Shown: positions 10,844 to 44,598 of the stretch, one piece after another
Numbering within the stretch: position 1 is the stretch's first letter
How the letters are laid out: every line of letters starts with the position of its first letter
Assembly (NCBI GenBank): GCA_910589415.1
Contig: OU342630.1
Coordinates: 77,682,186 to 77,746,185 of the forward strand
From: Malachius bipustulatus
Taxonomy: Eukaryota > Arthropoda > Insecta > Coleoptera > Melyridae
Direction of reading: 5' to 3'
DNA length: 64,000 nucleotides
Program-made: the position numbers and the translations under genes
Notes under the pieces: model-generated
The model's database searches: none
The model's input: the letters and a program-made list of their open reading frames with translations, nothing else
What the model was told of the DNA's origin: nothing

Positions 10844-12113
10844 ATAAGAAAAAACATTTAGACACTTGATGATTCCTTGTGTTATTATGATAATAAGTGG
10901 TAGGTAAATTACGCAATAATATCTTGTATAGATTTTTATCGTCAGTATGGTTTTTTTGAGAGATGTGAAGTAATAGATGTTATATAATTTTCATAAAGAT
11001 GCACATTTTTTATTATTCTAAGGCTCCAAAAAAGCAGTTGTATTTATGAGTCTTATGTTTATGTTTGTGTTTTTTGGTTTGAATTTTTCGAAAATACAAA
11101 TCGTGTATTCATCACTTGAATAAAATAAATTTTATGTGAATTCTTATAATGATAATTCACCCTATGACCCATAAAGACTTGAGTGTATAAAACTTGCTTA
11201 GAAAAGGTTCATGTTTGTAAGCAATGTTTAGCATGAGTTTAAAGCCATCTATCTGAAAAATAAGGAAAAATAAGGAACTAGGGCATGCAAGTCAATAACC
11301 TTTGCTACATTATGTTAAAAATTACTGTGCGTCATCTCGGGAGACGAAGTCAGGGGAGTCCCGTGCTGTATGGTATAAATAAATAAAAACTACAGGGGTT
11401 TCCAAAATTGCTGGTAAAAATTAAAATGCTCTTTTTCGTCTTGCCGACTACTTTCAGTAGAATGATGTTAGGAAATTTGTGATTCCAAGCCATCCAGTTT
11501 TCGGGATCCAGTAACGACAGCTAATGTTGATATTTCTTGCGGCAAACATGTAATTCATGTCATTTGATTAAAAACAAAAACCATAGAAAGCAAAAATCAA
11601 TATCACATTTAAAAAATCGAAATTTTATTGTTTTTTTGACAACAAGAACATTTTTGTCATAATAAAACACATGGCAAACAGTAATTTAATTAACATAATT
11701 GAATGACATTAACATGAACATCCAATATGACTGCCTAAAGTAATAACAAAGTTGGTTGTTTTTTTTTTTAGTGAAGTGTTATTTTTATTTTTTTACATTC
11801 AATCGGGAATAATTAGTTCTAAAGTAAGTTATATTTATAAGGATAATAAATATGTTGTATGGGTCAAGTTTTGATTAAATAATTGGTGGGAGGGACTTGT
11901 TCATCACCTTATTGGGTTTTCAGCTGCTTTTCAATTAGAATATAAAATTAACATGCTAGTTTTTTATTGTCTTTTTTGTTATTAATATTAACCAGTTGTG
12001 AGGTATCATTACTGAAGTATTAGTACTCAAACGGAATATCTCCCACTGGGTGCAAACACTGGAAACACATTCCCATCATTGTCTTTATAAATGTGGGAAT
12101 AAAATAAATTGTA
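10844..12113. other. Intergenic, nothing recognised
   Basis: AT-rich, no exons or repeats that I can support. Confidence 0.45.
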
Positions 12114-12115
12114 TA

Positions 12116-13360
12116 CGAGGTCTGGCTATTAAATAACGAGACTGCGCGCGCAGAATACGTCCTAGAGGGGTGGGGAGGGAAACAAATGCAGCGTTGGTTA
12201 GCTTGTAGTGTCTGCTTCACCAGTATGAAAACATGTTTTTGTCACTTTTGTAGTATTTTTTTTATAAAGGGTAAAAGGTTAAAACAAACGCGGTTTTTTC
12301 TCGTGCCAATAACAATGTGTGACGAAAAACATGATCAACAAATCAATGTGAAATTTCTCGTTAAATTAAAAAAGAGTCCAATAAATTGTGGAAAGAGGCC
12401 TACAGTGAAGATTCTTTATTTCGTGCACGTGTTTTCGAATGGCATAAAAGGTTTTCTGAAGGCGGGGAGAGCATCGAAGATGTTCAACGTCCAGGTCGAC
12501 CTGTGTCTGTTTCAACTGCGCAAACATTGGCCAAAATCAATGAAATTGTGCACGGAGATTGACATATGAGCATTCGGATGATTGCTAAGACTGTAAACGC
12601 CGATAAAGAAACGGTCAGAAAAATTTTACATGACGAATTGAACATGAAGAAAGTCTGTGCGAAGTTGGTCCCAAAAAATTTGACCTCTGACCAAAAGCTT
12701 GTCCGTCAACAGATCTGCTCAGATTTTCTTGCGAGGTCAGATGAAGAGCCTGAATTGATGGAAAACATCATCACTTGCGATGAAACCTGGATATTCCAGT
12801 AAGATGTTGAAACTAAGCGGCAATCCATGCACTGGAAAACTCCTTAATCGCCAAGAATGAAGAAAGCCAGGATGTCCAAATCAAAATTTAAGGCGTTTTT
12901 TCGACATCAATGGCATTGTGATGATTGAATGGGTTCCAGAAGGTCAAACTGTAAACCAAACTTATTATTTTAAAGTTTTGGCAACACTGCGAGAGCGAGT
13001 TCAAAAAAAGGCCGGAGTTGTGGTAAAACAAGTTGCCTGTTTTAACGTGTTGTCTGTGAAGCGTTATTTAGCCGCTAGAGGCACTCCAGTGCTTGAACAC
13101 GCACCATACTCACCTGATTTAGCGCCTTGTGACTTTTTCTTGTTTCCGAAGATCAAGTCTGCCTCAAAAGGAACCCGGTTTGAGTCGATGGAAGAGGTGA
13201 AACGAAAATCGGCAGAGCTTCTAAATTCTGGCACAAAAGAAGACTTCCAACATTGCTTTGATCAATGGAAAAAACGAATGGAACGGTATGTGGTGAGGGG
13301 AGTATACCTCTATAAACCTCTTTTTCATGTACAGTCTCGTTATTTAATAGCCAGACCTCG
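12116..13360 (+). mobile_element. mariner transposon, decayed
   Basis: A 1245-bp element bounded by perfect 29-bp terminal inverted repeats (CGAGGTCTGGCTATTAAATA and onward) and flanked by TA on both sides (12114-12115, 13361-13362). The size is that of a full-length mariner. Confidence 0.93.
12315..13320 (+). pseudogene. mariner DD34D transposase pseudogene
   Basis: From the ATG at 12315 the reading frame follows a mariner transposase through several lesions. There is a frameshift after VKLKKSPIN (near 12380), then in the next frame WHKRFSEGGESIED (helix-turn-helix region). In-frame stops follow at about 12562 (GATTGACAT), after CDETWIFQ (12800) and after MHWKTP (12845), and another frameshift at about 12903. 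The first catalytic Asp (CDETW) and the third (YSPDLAPCD) are intact. The segment holding the second, normally HDNAPAH, has been lost around 13045-13055. The element is therefore non-autonomous although its ends look fit. Confidence 0.9.
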
Positions 13361-13362
13361 TA

Positions 13363-14210
13363 GAGTGGAAACAATTTCAGTGCCTACCTACTGCAGACAG
13401 AGATAATCTTATAAACTGAGCTAGATAGATGAAATAATTATTATCATTCTAAAGTTGCTCTTTTTAAAGCTGAGAAAAAAGCACCTGATCTGCTGCTAAA
13501 AAAACAAGTTTTGAAATCTAAACTAATCTTGGATCTTCTTAGCTGAAGAAATTCCTGTAGTGTTTTCTGAATTTGTTCTTGTTGTTTCCACCAAAATGTT
13601 TTTGCACCATATTGCAATTTTTTTTTTTTTTGTTTTCAATTTTATGAAAATCTCTGTCGATAATTTATGCTTTTCAAAAAAATTAACTCAAGCATTCGTG
13701 GTTGTGACTTCTGGCAAAAAAAAAATGGATTTCATCTAAACCTCAAAATTACATAATCATAATGATGGTAAAATTAATTAAAACTGTTTTGCTGAAAATT
13801 TGGGTAACATTGATTAGGTATTCAATTTACCAAAATTAATGCCAGATGTGCAAAAAATGTTTTTTTTGTTACACAGGAACCAAAAAGTTGTAATTTTTGA
13901 ATTGTCAACTTTTTTTTTAATTTTTGTTTTGAATTTTAGGTATTTTATGAGTCATATCAGCTAAACTGGCCATGCCGTCACGAATAACTTATACCAACCT
14001 TATTTACACAAAGCACATACGTCTCTGAGCGTGTGATGATATGATTTGAGGTGGTAGGACTGAACCATGTAGTCGGATTTAGTCGAATAAAAGTAACTGT
14101 CAAGTCAAATTATCACCTTCAACATAATTTTTGAATGTCATTCACAGGGAGATTTTTCGTCTTATTCCCAATATTTCGATTTGAAATGCAACATTAGTTT
14201 GTCTTGTTTA
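13363..14210. other. Intergenic, nothing recognised
   Basis: AT-rich with T and A homopolymers; no supported feature. Confidence 0.45.
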
Positions 14211-14744
14211 TACAGGGTGTTAAGAAAATGATGGATAAACTCTTCAGTACATTGTAGGGGACACTCAGTAAAGTACGGGAAAAACAATTTAAAAAAATCC
14301 AGAGCTACATTTTAAAAGATATAAGGAAAATATTTAACAATAAATTTGGCAACGTTTAACACGATAACAGTTGGTATTTGGTAATTTCGTCTAATTTCTA
14401 ACAATGTAGGTAGTTAAGGTATCAAAACCGTTGTTGCCAAATGCTTTTTTTTCAGCATCTTAGAAAAGAAAAAAAATTCTTATTTAAATTTTCCAAGCCA
14501 GTAATACCTACATCTTAAGCAATTTTTTTAATCGATAACGATTAAAGTACCCTTTTTTAATCTGTAAAATCATTTATTTTTTGCAAATACATACTGAAAA
14601 ACAAAGATAGTAAAATGTTAACTTTGGCATTTTTTATCTCACCAAATTGAAGACCAGAATTTTTTAGTTATTTTTCCCTTACTCTACTGGGTGTCCCCTA
14701 CAATGTACTGAAGAGTTTATCCGTCATTTTCTTAACACCCTGTA
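14211..14744. repeat. Foldback element F3
   Basis: Starts TACAGGGTGTTAAGAAAATG and ends CATTTTCTTAACACCCTGTA. The arms also pair over CTCTTCAGTACATTGTAGGG. The internal part is a diverged palindrome. It is a clear member of the TACAGGGTG/CACCCTGTA group. Confidence 0.85.
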
Positions 14745-15212
14745 TTAATTAATTATAAAAATTAACAGAAGTAATGCGAAATTTTTGAATTTGATAAAAT
14801 TTCCATCACATTTTTGTTTTCGATACAAAGCACATTTTTTATCAGGAAGTATTATGTATTGTTATAGGGGCGTATAAATTATTTTTGTGACTTAATTGAA
14901 TTTAAATATTAATTAATATTTATTTGTTATCAAATAAAAATAAACTTGAATTTATAAGATGGTTTTTTCATGTTGAATATAGTTTGAACCAAAAAATAGA
15001 AAAATGTGATAAAAATCTTACTAAATTTGAAAACTATCACTCCTGTTAATTTTTATAACGATCTGTGATTGGACAAGAGCACTGAAATATGAAAACCTAG
15101 GTATTTAATAAAATTGGAAAAATGAAATAATTCAAATTGATGTTTCAATATTTCACAGAAAGATCCGAGTCACAGCTGGTATTAGACAGTTGATTATTTG
15201 ATTTCAGGCACC

Positions 15213-15458
15213 ATGGGGCAAGTTGAAAAATTAGAAGACATCAAGACCGCACCTTACGATCCCCGTTTTCCAAACACGAACCAAACTAGATACTGCTATC
15301 AGAGTTATTTGGACTTTTTCCGCTGCGAGAAGGTCAGGGGATCCAACTACGAACCTTGCCAATACTTCAAACGGGTGTATCAGTCCATATGCCCAAACGC
15401 TTGGGTTGAAAAGTGGGACACTCAGAGAGAGGAGGGCACATTCCCAGGAAATATTTGA
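15213..15458 (+). CDS. COX6B1: Cytochrome c oxidase subunit 6B
   Basis: An 81-residue nuclear-encoded subunit of respiratory complex IV on the intermembrane-space face, bridging the two monomers of the dimer. TAPYDPRFPNTNQTRYC is the family signature. The twin cysteine motif is CX9C (CYQSYLDFFRC) followed by CX10C (CQYFKRVYQSIC), which forms two disulphides after Mia40 import, so no cleavable presequence is expected. The C terminus EEGTFPGNI matches the family. The start is the ATG at 15213; a splice acceptor (TTGATTTCAG) ends 5 bases before it, so the upstream exon is 5' UTR only. An AATAAA lies at 15547-15552. Confidence 0.95.
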   Translation: MGQVEKLEDIKTAPYDPRFPNTNQTRYCYQSYLDFFRCEKVRGSNYEPCQYFKRVYQSICPNAWVEKWDTQREEGTFPGNI

Positions 15459-15811
15459 ACTTAAACCCTGGTGTAATGAATGTCGTGTAGTAAATAGTTT
15501 TCTTTTCTTTTCTAGAGTCATGTTCTTAATGTAAATAATTTATGTTAATAAACCAGTTAAAATAAAAAAAACGTTTTCATTGTTATCAAGAAACCTGGTG
15601 CAGATGAGAAAAGCAAAAATTTTGACCAAAATCATAAAATGCAACAATTATTGCAATTTTTTTTAAATTTGTCTCATTGTCTATTTTACAAAGGAACTTT
15701 TGGACTAAGTAATCCTCTTCTGTTTTTTCTAAAAGATACAGGAGAGTAAAAATATTGTTGCATATTGCAAAAATACAAGGTCAGCTAAAACGCGGTGGAT
15801 ATTATCTCCCT

Positions 15812-16193
15812 AAGGCTCGTCATCCACCAAGAAAACCTATGCAACGCAATTCTTGCTCAGTCTTGGATTTGACATTTTGACTGAGAAAATATCGGTGACT
15901 GGAATCGCAGTTCGATAAATATCGCCCAAGTGTAAAAAGCCCACAAAGTGTAAAATGACAACCAGTAGTACACGATTAGCCTGGCTGATCGCTATTCATA
16001 TTTTTGCTTGCAATTTTGTACCACCGTTTCCTTTATCCTTATCAAAATCAAGATGAGGCAAAATTGCTTATGTTTTCTTCACATTTATTTTGTAGGTGCG
16101 TATATCCAGCGAAAACATACACATCAAGTCACTCGCGATTATGATCAGTCGCCTTGTTTTGTTTGGATGTTTTCTTGGTGAACGACGAGCCTT
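15812..16193. mobile_element. MITE with AAGGCTCGTC ends
   Basis: Inverted ends AAGGCTCGTCATCCACCAAG and CTTGGTGAACGACGAGCCTT, 382 bp apart, non-coding. Confidence 0.6.
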
Positions 16194-16276
16194 TGTTGTG
16201 TCTAGAAAAAAATTCAAATAAAAGTCTTCTTAAAGCACCGCCGCCATATCTTCTAAAATTATTTTAAGTATAAGTG

Positions 16277-16592
16277 TACAGGGTGCTTTGTTTTCACATG
16301 GCAAAATAAGAGTTTGAAATATGTAGTTTATTACGAGTTATGTTTATTATAATAAACTAGTGAAAATCGCAATTTTCCAACTTTGAACCAGGATACATCA
16401 TGTTAAACTTTTTATGAGATATCCTATTATGTAGTTGAAACGTTTATGGTGAAAATTATCAGACTTTTATCACTTTGTATAAAACATTTCAACTACACAG
16501 TAGAGAATACCAGATGAAAAGTTATGATAAGACATGATGGAAGACGTTTTCGTTGTAAATGGCTCTAAGTTGGAAAATTGGGATTTTCACTC
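16277..16592. repeat. Foldback element F4, diverged
   Basis: Starts TACAGGGTGCTTTG. The arms (16363-16452 and 16477-16592) pair around GAAAATCGCAATTTTCCAAC and TGTAGTTGAAACGTTTAT. It resembles segments at 41360-41640. Confidence 0.6.
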
Positions 16593-16815
16593 TCTGTCTC
16601 TGTCGGTAGAAGTTTTATTTGATAATTTTTATTGAACCTTCCTTTATGTTGAATTTTTGTCTTCGGATTTATTGGGGTTCAGGTTCTTGGTTAAAATACT
16701 ACTTTTTAAAAAGATTTTTATAATAACAGAAACGTTTCGGGGCCGATTGGTCTCTTATTGTTCACTCAGAAAAATGTAAAAAACTTGAAAATATAAAAAA
16801 AAAATTACACTTAAT

Positions 16816-17418
16816 CAGAGCTGTTCCGAGTACAATAAAAAAGCACTCGCGGGTACTGAGTACAAGTACTCTCACCCAAAAGTATTCGAATGCCAAGTAC
16901 AAGTACAGTACTCGTACTTGAGTACAGAGTATCGAGTACAGTAACGCTGGAGAAGGACCGTGGGATGGTTAGGAGGGAAATTCAAATTCAATGATGTATA
17001 CAAATTCAAAGTCCAATTTTATTGGCTTTTAAAATCACTAATTTTTCAAAATTTTCATCTGTTAATGCATGCCGACGTGGGTTATTAACAATTGTCTCAT
17101 AGGAAAACAAATGCTCTACTGCTGCTGATGATGATAGAGTGTGATGTGACAAGTCCTAACACGCTTAAAAATGTACTCATTGCGTAAATAAATGTACTCG
17201 AGTACAAGAAAAAGTGTTAAGAGTACACGAGAAAGTACTCTTAGTACTCTTGAAAGTACTTGAGTAAATTTTTACTTTAAAATGTATTTTAAGTACAAGT
17301 AAGAGTACATTCTAAATAAAGTACTCGTGGACTGAGTATCAAGTAGATTTAACGAACATAAAAGTACTTGGAGTACATTTTTCGAGTAGGTACTTGTACT
17401 CGAGTACGCACAGCTCTG
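16816..17418. mobile_element. hAT element packed with GTAC repeats
   Basis: Termini CAGAGCTGT and ACAGCTCTG with a perfect 8-bp target duplication CACTTAAT (16808-16815, 17419-17426). Both subterminal thirds are dense in AGTAC/GTACT units, roughly two dozen GTAC sites in 603 bp, many as GTACTCGAGTAC-like palindromes. The middle keeps a transposase fragment. Confidence 0.88.
17006..17143 (-). pseudogene. hAT transposase dimerisation-domain fragment
   Basis: An open stretch of about 45 codons ending at a TGA (17006-17008) reads AAVEHLFSYETIVNNPRR then ALTDENFEKLVILKANK. It matches the C-terminal hAT dimerisation region (S..VE..FS......R..L......L..L..N). It is the only coding remnant and fixes the class of the surrounding element. 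Confidence 0.7.
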
Positions 17419-17529
17419 CACTTAATACAATAAAATTGCTCGTAAAAATGATGTTTCTAAAATTTTAATTTTCGAAAGAATATAAATTATTAACTTTGAA
17501 TTTGAATGGTAATCTAAAGTTTACAGTGA

Positions 17530-17615
17530 AATTGGCAAACCTGTAACTATCAAATGCTTGTTTATTTGGAACCCTATCCGTTTGCCCCGCCCACTGACGT
17601 CATCTATTGATTTTT
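17530..17615. repeat. Fragment like the right end of the THAP transposon
   Basis: GGCAAACCTGTAA, GGAACCC and CCCGCCCACTGACGTCATC occur here in the same order as at 49210-49295, the right end of the THAP-containing element. Confidence 0.6.
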
Positions 17616-17898
17616 TAGAAAATATTCCCTTATCTTCTATCTCACTCTTCTATGTCCAACCCGACGGCCAGTTGCCCGGTTTTTTATTGTTGCTTACTCT
17701 TAAATAACAATAATAATTATAATAGCCCTGTTACTATAGGAAGGCGAATAAATTGTAATTGCGCAGAAAGGGGGTGGGTACCGTCTACCGTCACCGACTC
17801 CATAAATATTTCTTGTCCAATCCAATATCAACAATAATTTTAATCGGTGTCCACGTTAAAAAAACAAATAATTAGATAAGGCGACCTTATCCTTTAAG

Positions 17899-18061
17899 GC
17901 CCGTATTCATCAATAAATATAACCCCTGGGGTTATATTTTGGAACATGTCATTGGTTTAAAATTCGTAGCGTTCGTAGGGTTTGAGCATTAGACCAATCA
18001 GCCGTCAGAAAATTCAAAATATAACCCCAGAGTTATATTTTGAAGTTTGATGAATACGGAC
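17899..18061. mobile_element. MITE B, copy 2
   Basis: 163 bp, nearly identical to 4629-4791, ends GCCCGTATTCATC and GATGAATACGGAC. Confidence 0.85.
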
Positions 18062-18070
18062 AAAAATAGT

Positions 18071-18881
18071 TTAACACGTTGGCTACCATATGAATCACCG
18101 GTGATGCATAAGAAATGGTTGCCCCTATACCAACATAATTTTAAATAGAGTTCTCTTCCAGACCAAGCACGTCCTCAATATTGATAAAAATTTTCACTCA
18201 ACAGATGTCACTGTGCGTGTCAAAATAACACTTGAAGACTAGTTTCAGACTATTTTGCTGTTTGATCACCGGTGATACACACGGTATATAGGTGAACCAA
18301 TATATGTATTATGTTTATATTGTATAGCACGTGGATGTAGTTTGATTAGTGTAGTCAAGAAATGTTATGAGAAAATGTATGAAATTCATAAAAAATCCAA
18401 ACTAGCAGCCCAAAAAGCTAAATTATAGTTTCTATCATTTGTACTGAATGTCCAGTAATACTCCGGCTTTCTGTTTAGAATGTTTTCAAAATAGACATTG
18501 ATTTTTGTAAACATTCCAAATTTGTTTGCTTATTTGGAATTGTGTTTTTTCATGATTTTTTTATACTTCATTGTATTAGAAAAAAAATTTTTGTTGCATT
18601 TTACGAGTCTTATTACTTTAGCATGCATAACTTGATCTAGGTGAATCACATGTGATCCCCACTTTGTCTATATGTTAGTTGGTTACCTTATGTACCATAG
18701 CTATAACCATGAGCCCGCTCCTAGGTCCCAGTGAATTTTGTCATTCATTTGAATAAAACTATACAGGATATCACCGGTGATACGCTTGGTGTACATGTGA
18801 ACTAATACGTTTGGTCACCGGTGATACATGTGGTATGTAAGAGCAGAAACTTCCCTATAGCCTCGGTAGCCAACGTGTTAA
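18071..18881. mobile_element. piggyBac-like element with palindromic repeats
   Basis: Bounded by TTAA on both sides (18071-18074, 18878-18881), with inverted termini CACGTTGGCTACC and GGTAGCCAACGTG. Subterminal ATCACCGGTGAT palindromes occur at 18094, 18265 and 18770, a shorter TCACCGGTGA at 18815 and a variant ATCACATGTGAT near 18644. A transposase tail survives inside. Confidence 0.85.
18371..18501 (+). pseudogene. piggyBac transposase C-terminal fragment
   Basis: Reading across short gaps gives EKMYEIHKKSKLAAQKAKL, then CTECPV and PAFCLECFQNRH before a stop at 18499. This resembles the cysteine-rich CxxC...CxxCF..xH domain that ends piggyBac transposases. Stops and frame changes interrupt it. 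Confidence 0.6.
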
Positions 18882-19460
18882 ATCATAATTATATTTACTT
18901 CATGTCAGTAAAATTTGCACCTAATAATAATTAAATATATATATAATTAAATAAACCTAATAAAATGATTTATACCTACTTATATGCTCACTGATGTTAG
19001 GGGTATAAGAGGCCTCCATTCATCGATTCGTCTTCAAAGTATTCAATCAAATTTGCCACCCTCTGTTGCGCTTCTTTATGTGCTTTGGCATTTACTCTTA
19101 AACTTTTAAGGATAATCTATCAGTTTCTATAATAATTTTTAATTTATTAAAAAAAAAATTAAAATACAGTCTCAAAACTGACGGACGTAAATAAACAGAA
19201 CAAAATTAGTTTTGTTATATAAAAAACTTGACAACAAAGCCAGGGCGATGCTGTAATCGATTATTCAATTTTTTTTTTGTTCCTACATAAATTTTTTATT
19301 TGATCCCTTTAATAACCTTCAAATTCTACCTGTCATTTTTAGTGTCATAATGTTCGATGTTACAACGTAGTATAAACAAATATGACCTTGGCAGACTATT
19401 TAGAAATAAAATAAGGCATGCCTAGAAATAAATCCACGTATAAGAATATACAGTGCATAC
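18882..19460. other. Intergenic, nothing recognised
   Basis: No supported exon or repeat. Confidence 0.4.
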
Positions 19461-19665
19461 AATATAACAAGAAAATTTTTTTCAAATCGGTTCATAATTA
19501 TTAACGAAAATATTCAGCAAAATGTCATCGAATAAGGCAATAAATAAGCGTATTAAAATTAAATTAAAATTTAATTAAAATTTTTTCCTATCTTTCTCTC
19601 TGAATTAAATTAAACTAAATTAAATTAATTATGAACCGATTTGAAAAAAATTTTCTTGTTATATT
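19461..19665. repeat. Short foldback F5
   Basis: AATATAACAAGAAAATTTTT and onward to TCGGTTCATAATTA is repeated inverted at 19627-19665; the spacer is rich in AAATTAAATT. Confidence 0.65.
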
Positions 19666-20088
19666 CAGGATGAAAAAACCTATCAATCAAGGTATCGCAA
19701 GGGGTACCTTGCCATTTGAATTTTTAAAATTGGGGTAGCTACCCCTTGGGAGATTAAGGGTGGGGGGTCGAAAAAGACATGCGTGGATGGCAAATCAAAA
19801 ATAACGATTGACGTGTCCGAGCAAAACAAAAGAAAACGTCTTCATACGATTTTATTGAATTTATCCGTTACTTTTGGGAAGCACTGTATAAGAAATAAAT
19901 AAGAATTTATATTTAATAAATTCATATAAAATAACATAATAAGAGATTGCAGGATTTGCAGGTTATAGAGAAAGGGCAGGGTGACATTGTTAGGTGCTAA
20001 ATGTCACAAGTGACTAGGTCATATCAATTTGGTCGAATAAAAAAAAGAAGAGGTATTTTAAGGTTATTTAATTATTTTATTTTAGGTT

Positions 20089-20325
20089 ATGGTCAAAACT
20101 ATTCTCATTTCGTCATTTCTCATTCCCCAACCAAAGAAAGTCACATATTTTTCGGAAAACTTCCCGGTTAAACATTATGAGTACACTAAAATAAGAAATT
20201 ACGGATCAAATTTGAATTGCTTATTGTCAAGAAAATGGTTTTCATCGCCAAGTTTAATTCTGGATATATCATCTGCAGTGGAAGTTCAATTTTTAACATC
20301 AGCTGCAATAATTCAACTCAGGTAG
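20089..20325 (+). promoter_or_regulatory. Possible uORF ahead of WDR4
   Basis: An ATG at 20089 opens a 78-codon frame that runs past the WDR4 start at 20235 in another frame. The peptide has no recognisable domain. If the mRNA includes it, it would lower initiation at WDR4, but the TATTTTAG just before it may be an acceptor and the real 5' end is unknown. Confidence 0.25.
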
Positions 20326-21341
20326 CGATCCCTGCACCGAATTTACGTCCAAATATTACTGAGAATGAACGCAGCATTATACTGTCAAAAAACCCCGTAG
20401 TGGTAGCTTTAGCAGTAGCGAGAGATGACAAACATGTAGCCTTCGCATTGGAAAATAAACAAGTCTTCATCTGCAATACTGAATTCGTCGCAACGAAGAA
20501 CTTTGTTGTACCCCGAGTGCCCATTAAAATCTGTTTCAGTCCTGCAAATGATTTGGTCGTGGCTGATAAAACCGGGGACGTATATTTGTACAAGGCAGAT
20601 GAAGAATGTGGGGTTCTGCTGCTCGGACATTTGAGCATGATTTTAGATATGACTTTCAGCGATTGTGGTCGATATCTAATCACATGTGATAGGGATGAAA
20701 AAGTGCGCGTTTCGCACTATCCCAATTCGTATAACATTGTCAGTTTTTGTTTGGGACACACGGAGTTTGTTACAAGCGTGAAAGTTTGTGGAACAGTGTT
20801 AGTGTCTGCTTCTGGTGATGGAACGCTACGTTATTGGGACTGTTGCAGTGGGAAACTATTAGCATTGACCGACACTAATGAAAATCTACACAATAAACAA
20901 CTACTGGAATCGTTTTCAAAGGAAATGGATAATGAGAAAGTTGAAGTTACTTCACTTCCAGTGACTAAACTTGAAATTTATTGTGCAAGTGAAGTTTTAT
21001 ATTCAGCAGTGTCTCTTTTAAATAACTCTGACATTCAGTTGTACTCTTTTAACTTAAAAACAAATGAAGTAAAGTATATCAGGAGCATCAATTGCGGATT
21101 TCCGCATACTTTCTTGTTTGACAAGGACATTCTAATTTTAAACCAGGAAAACTTACTTTGTTACAATTTAAAATTAGAAGATTTTATACAAGTCGATGAT
21201 AGTCTACTTAATTTTTATAATGAGCAGAAATGTAATTTAGATTTTATTAATTATAATCAAATTACGATGTTTTATAAGAGGAAATATGACAATGTAATGG
21301 AGTATATGGAAAAGAAAAAATCTCGTTTGAAGATCAAATAA
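20235..21341 (+). CDS. WDR4: WDR4/wuho, tRNA m7G46 methyltransferase subunit
   Basis: A 368-residue WD40 protein, the non-catalytic partner of METTL1 (Trm82/Trm8 in yeast) that installs N7-methylguanosine at tRNA position 46. The insect form, wuho, is also linked to germline function. Family-specific stretches are clear: LGHLSMILDMTFSDCGRY followed by TCDRDEKVRVS, LGHTEFVTSVKV and SASGDGTLRYWD, two WD repeats in the middle of the propeller (roughly residues 135-235). The C terminus ends in a basic KKKSRLKIK. The gene is a single coding exon. The first in-frame ATG is at 20235; the open frame extends 18 bases further without an ATG. The stop codon overlaps an AATAAA (21337-21342). DHX35 ends 54 bases away on the other strand. 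Confidence 0.95.
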   Translation: MVFIAKFNSGYIICSGSSIFNISCNNSTQVAIPAPNLRPNITENERSIILSKNPVVVALAVARDDKHVAFALENKQVFICNTEFVATKNFVVPRVPIKICFSPANDLVVADKTGDVYLYKADEECGVLLLGHLSMILDMTFSDCGRYLITCDRDEKVRVSHYPNSYNIVSFCLGHTEFVTSVKVCGTVLVSASGDGTLRYWDCCSGKLLALTDTNENLHNKQLLESFSKEMDNEKVEVTSLPVTKLEIYCASEVLYSAVSLLNNSDIQLYSFNLKTNEVKYIRSINCGFPHTFLFDKDILILNQENLLCYNLKLEDFIQVDDSLLNFYNEQKCNLDFINYNQITMFYKRKYDNVMEYMEKKKSRLKIK

Positions 21342-21395
21342 ATTTTTAATAACAATAATCAAATTATTATTAAAATATGTACAGTTATTGTAATT

Positions 21396-43960
<22,565 letters not shown>

Positions 43961-44598
43961 TACGACGTGAACTGCGTAGGTACTTTTTTACTACTTGTTG
44001 CTACAATAAAAAATCTAGCCATTAGTGAAGATTTTTAGTTCAAGGTAAGAATGTTACCTTCAAATTTAACTAGGTAGGTATATGCATATATTTCGATTAC
44101 ATCCAGTTCAGTTAGTTAGGCACTTCTTCATTTTATTTATAAATTAACATATCCGTCAATAATTTTTATATGGCCTTTGCTTTTATACTTTCTTCGTTTC
44201 TATGAATCCTAAAATGATTCAAACAGTTTTGTTTGATTAATCATTTTCAATGTAAACAAATAGGTAAACTATAAGTAGTAATCACACAATTGCGTGATTC
44301 ATGTTATTACCATTTTACTATTTTTAATTTTACTATATTACACAAGTACACACTACAAACATAGTACACACAAATAACAAAAAATAAATAATATTATTTT
44401 TATTTACCAATCAAATCAAATCAATAGAATAGAATTATTATCATTAGACAATTGACATAATAGACAGATATCCATAAAATAATAAATAAAAATAAGGAAA
44501 CATGCCGATTACAGCACACACTGACCAGTGACTGACTAGTTAGTAACGACTACTGACACTACTGACAGTACTGACACTAGAGACAACATACCTTTGGC
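43961..44598. other. DHX35 upstream region
   Basis: Presumed DHX35 promoter and 5' UTR. Near 44500-44580 a short ACTGACTA/TACTGACA tandem run is present. No TATA box can be assigned. Confidence 0.4.

Noticed and set aside
12186..12569. Single 127-codon plus-strand gene
   Set aside because: It spans a frameshift in the mariner transposase; only the part from the ATG at 12315 to about 12380 is in the true frame.
20318..20683. Minus-strand open frame of 121 codons inside WDR4
   Set aside because: Shadow of the WDR4 coding frame, no recognisable domain.
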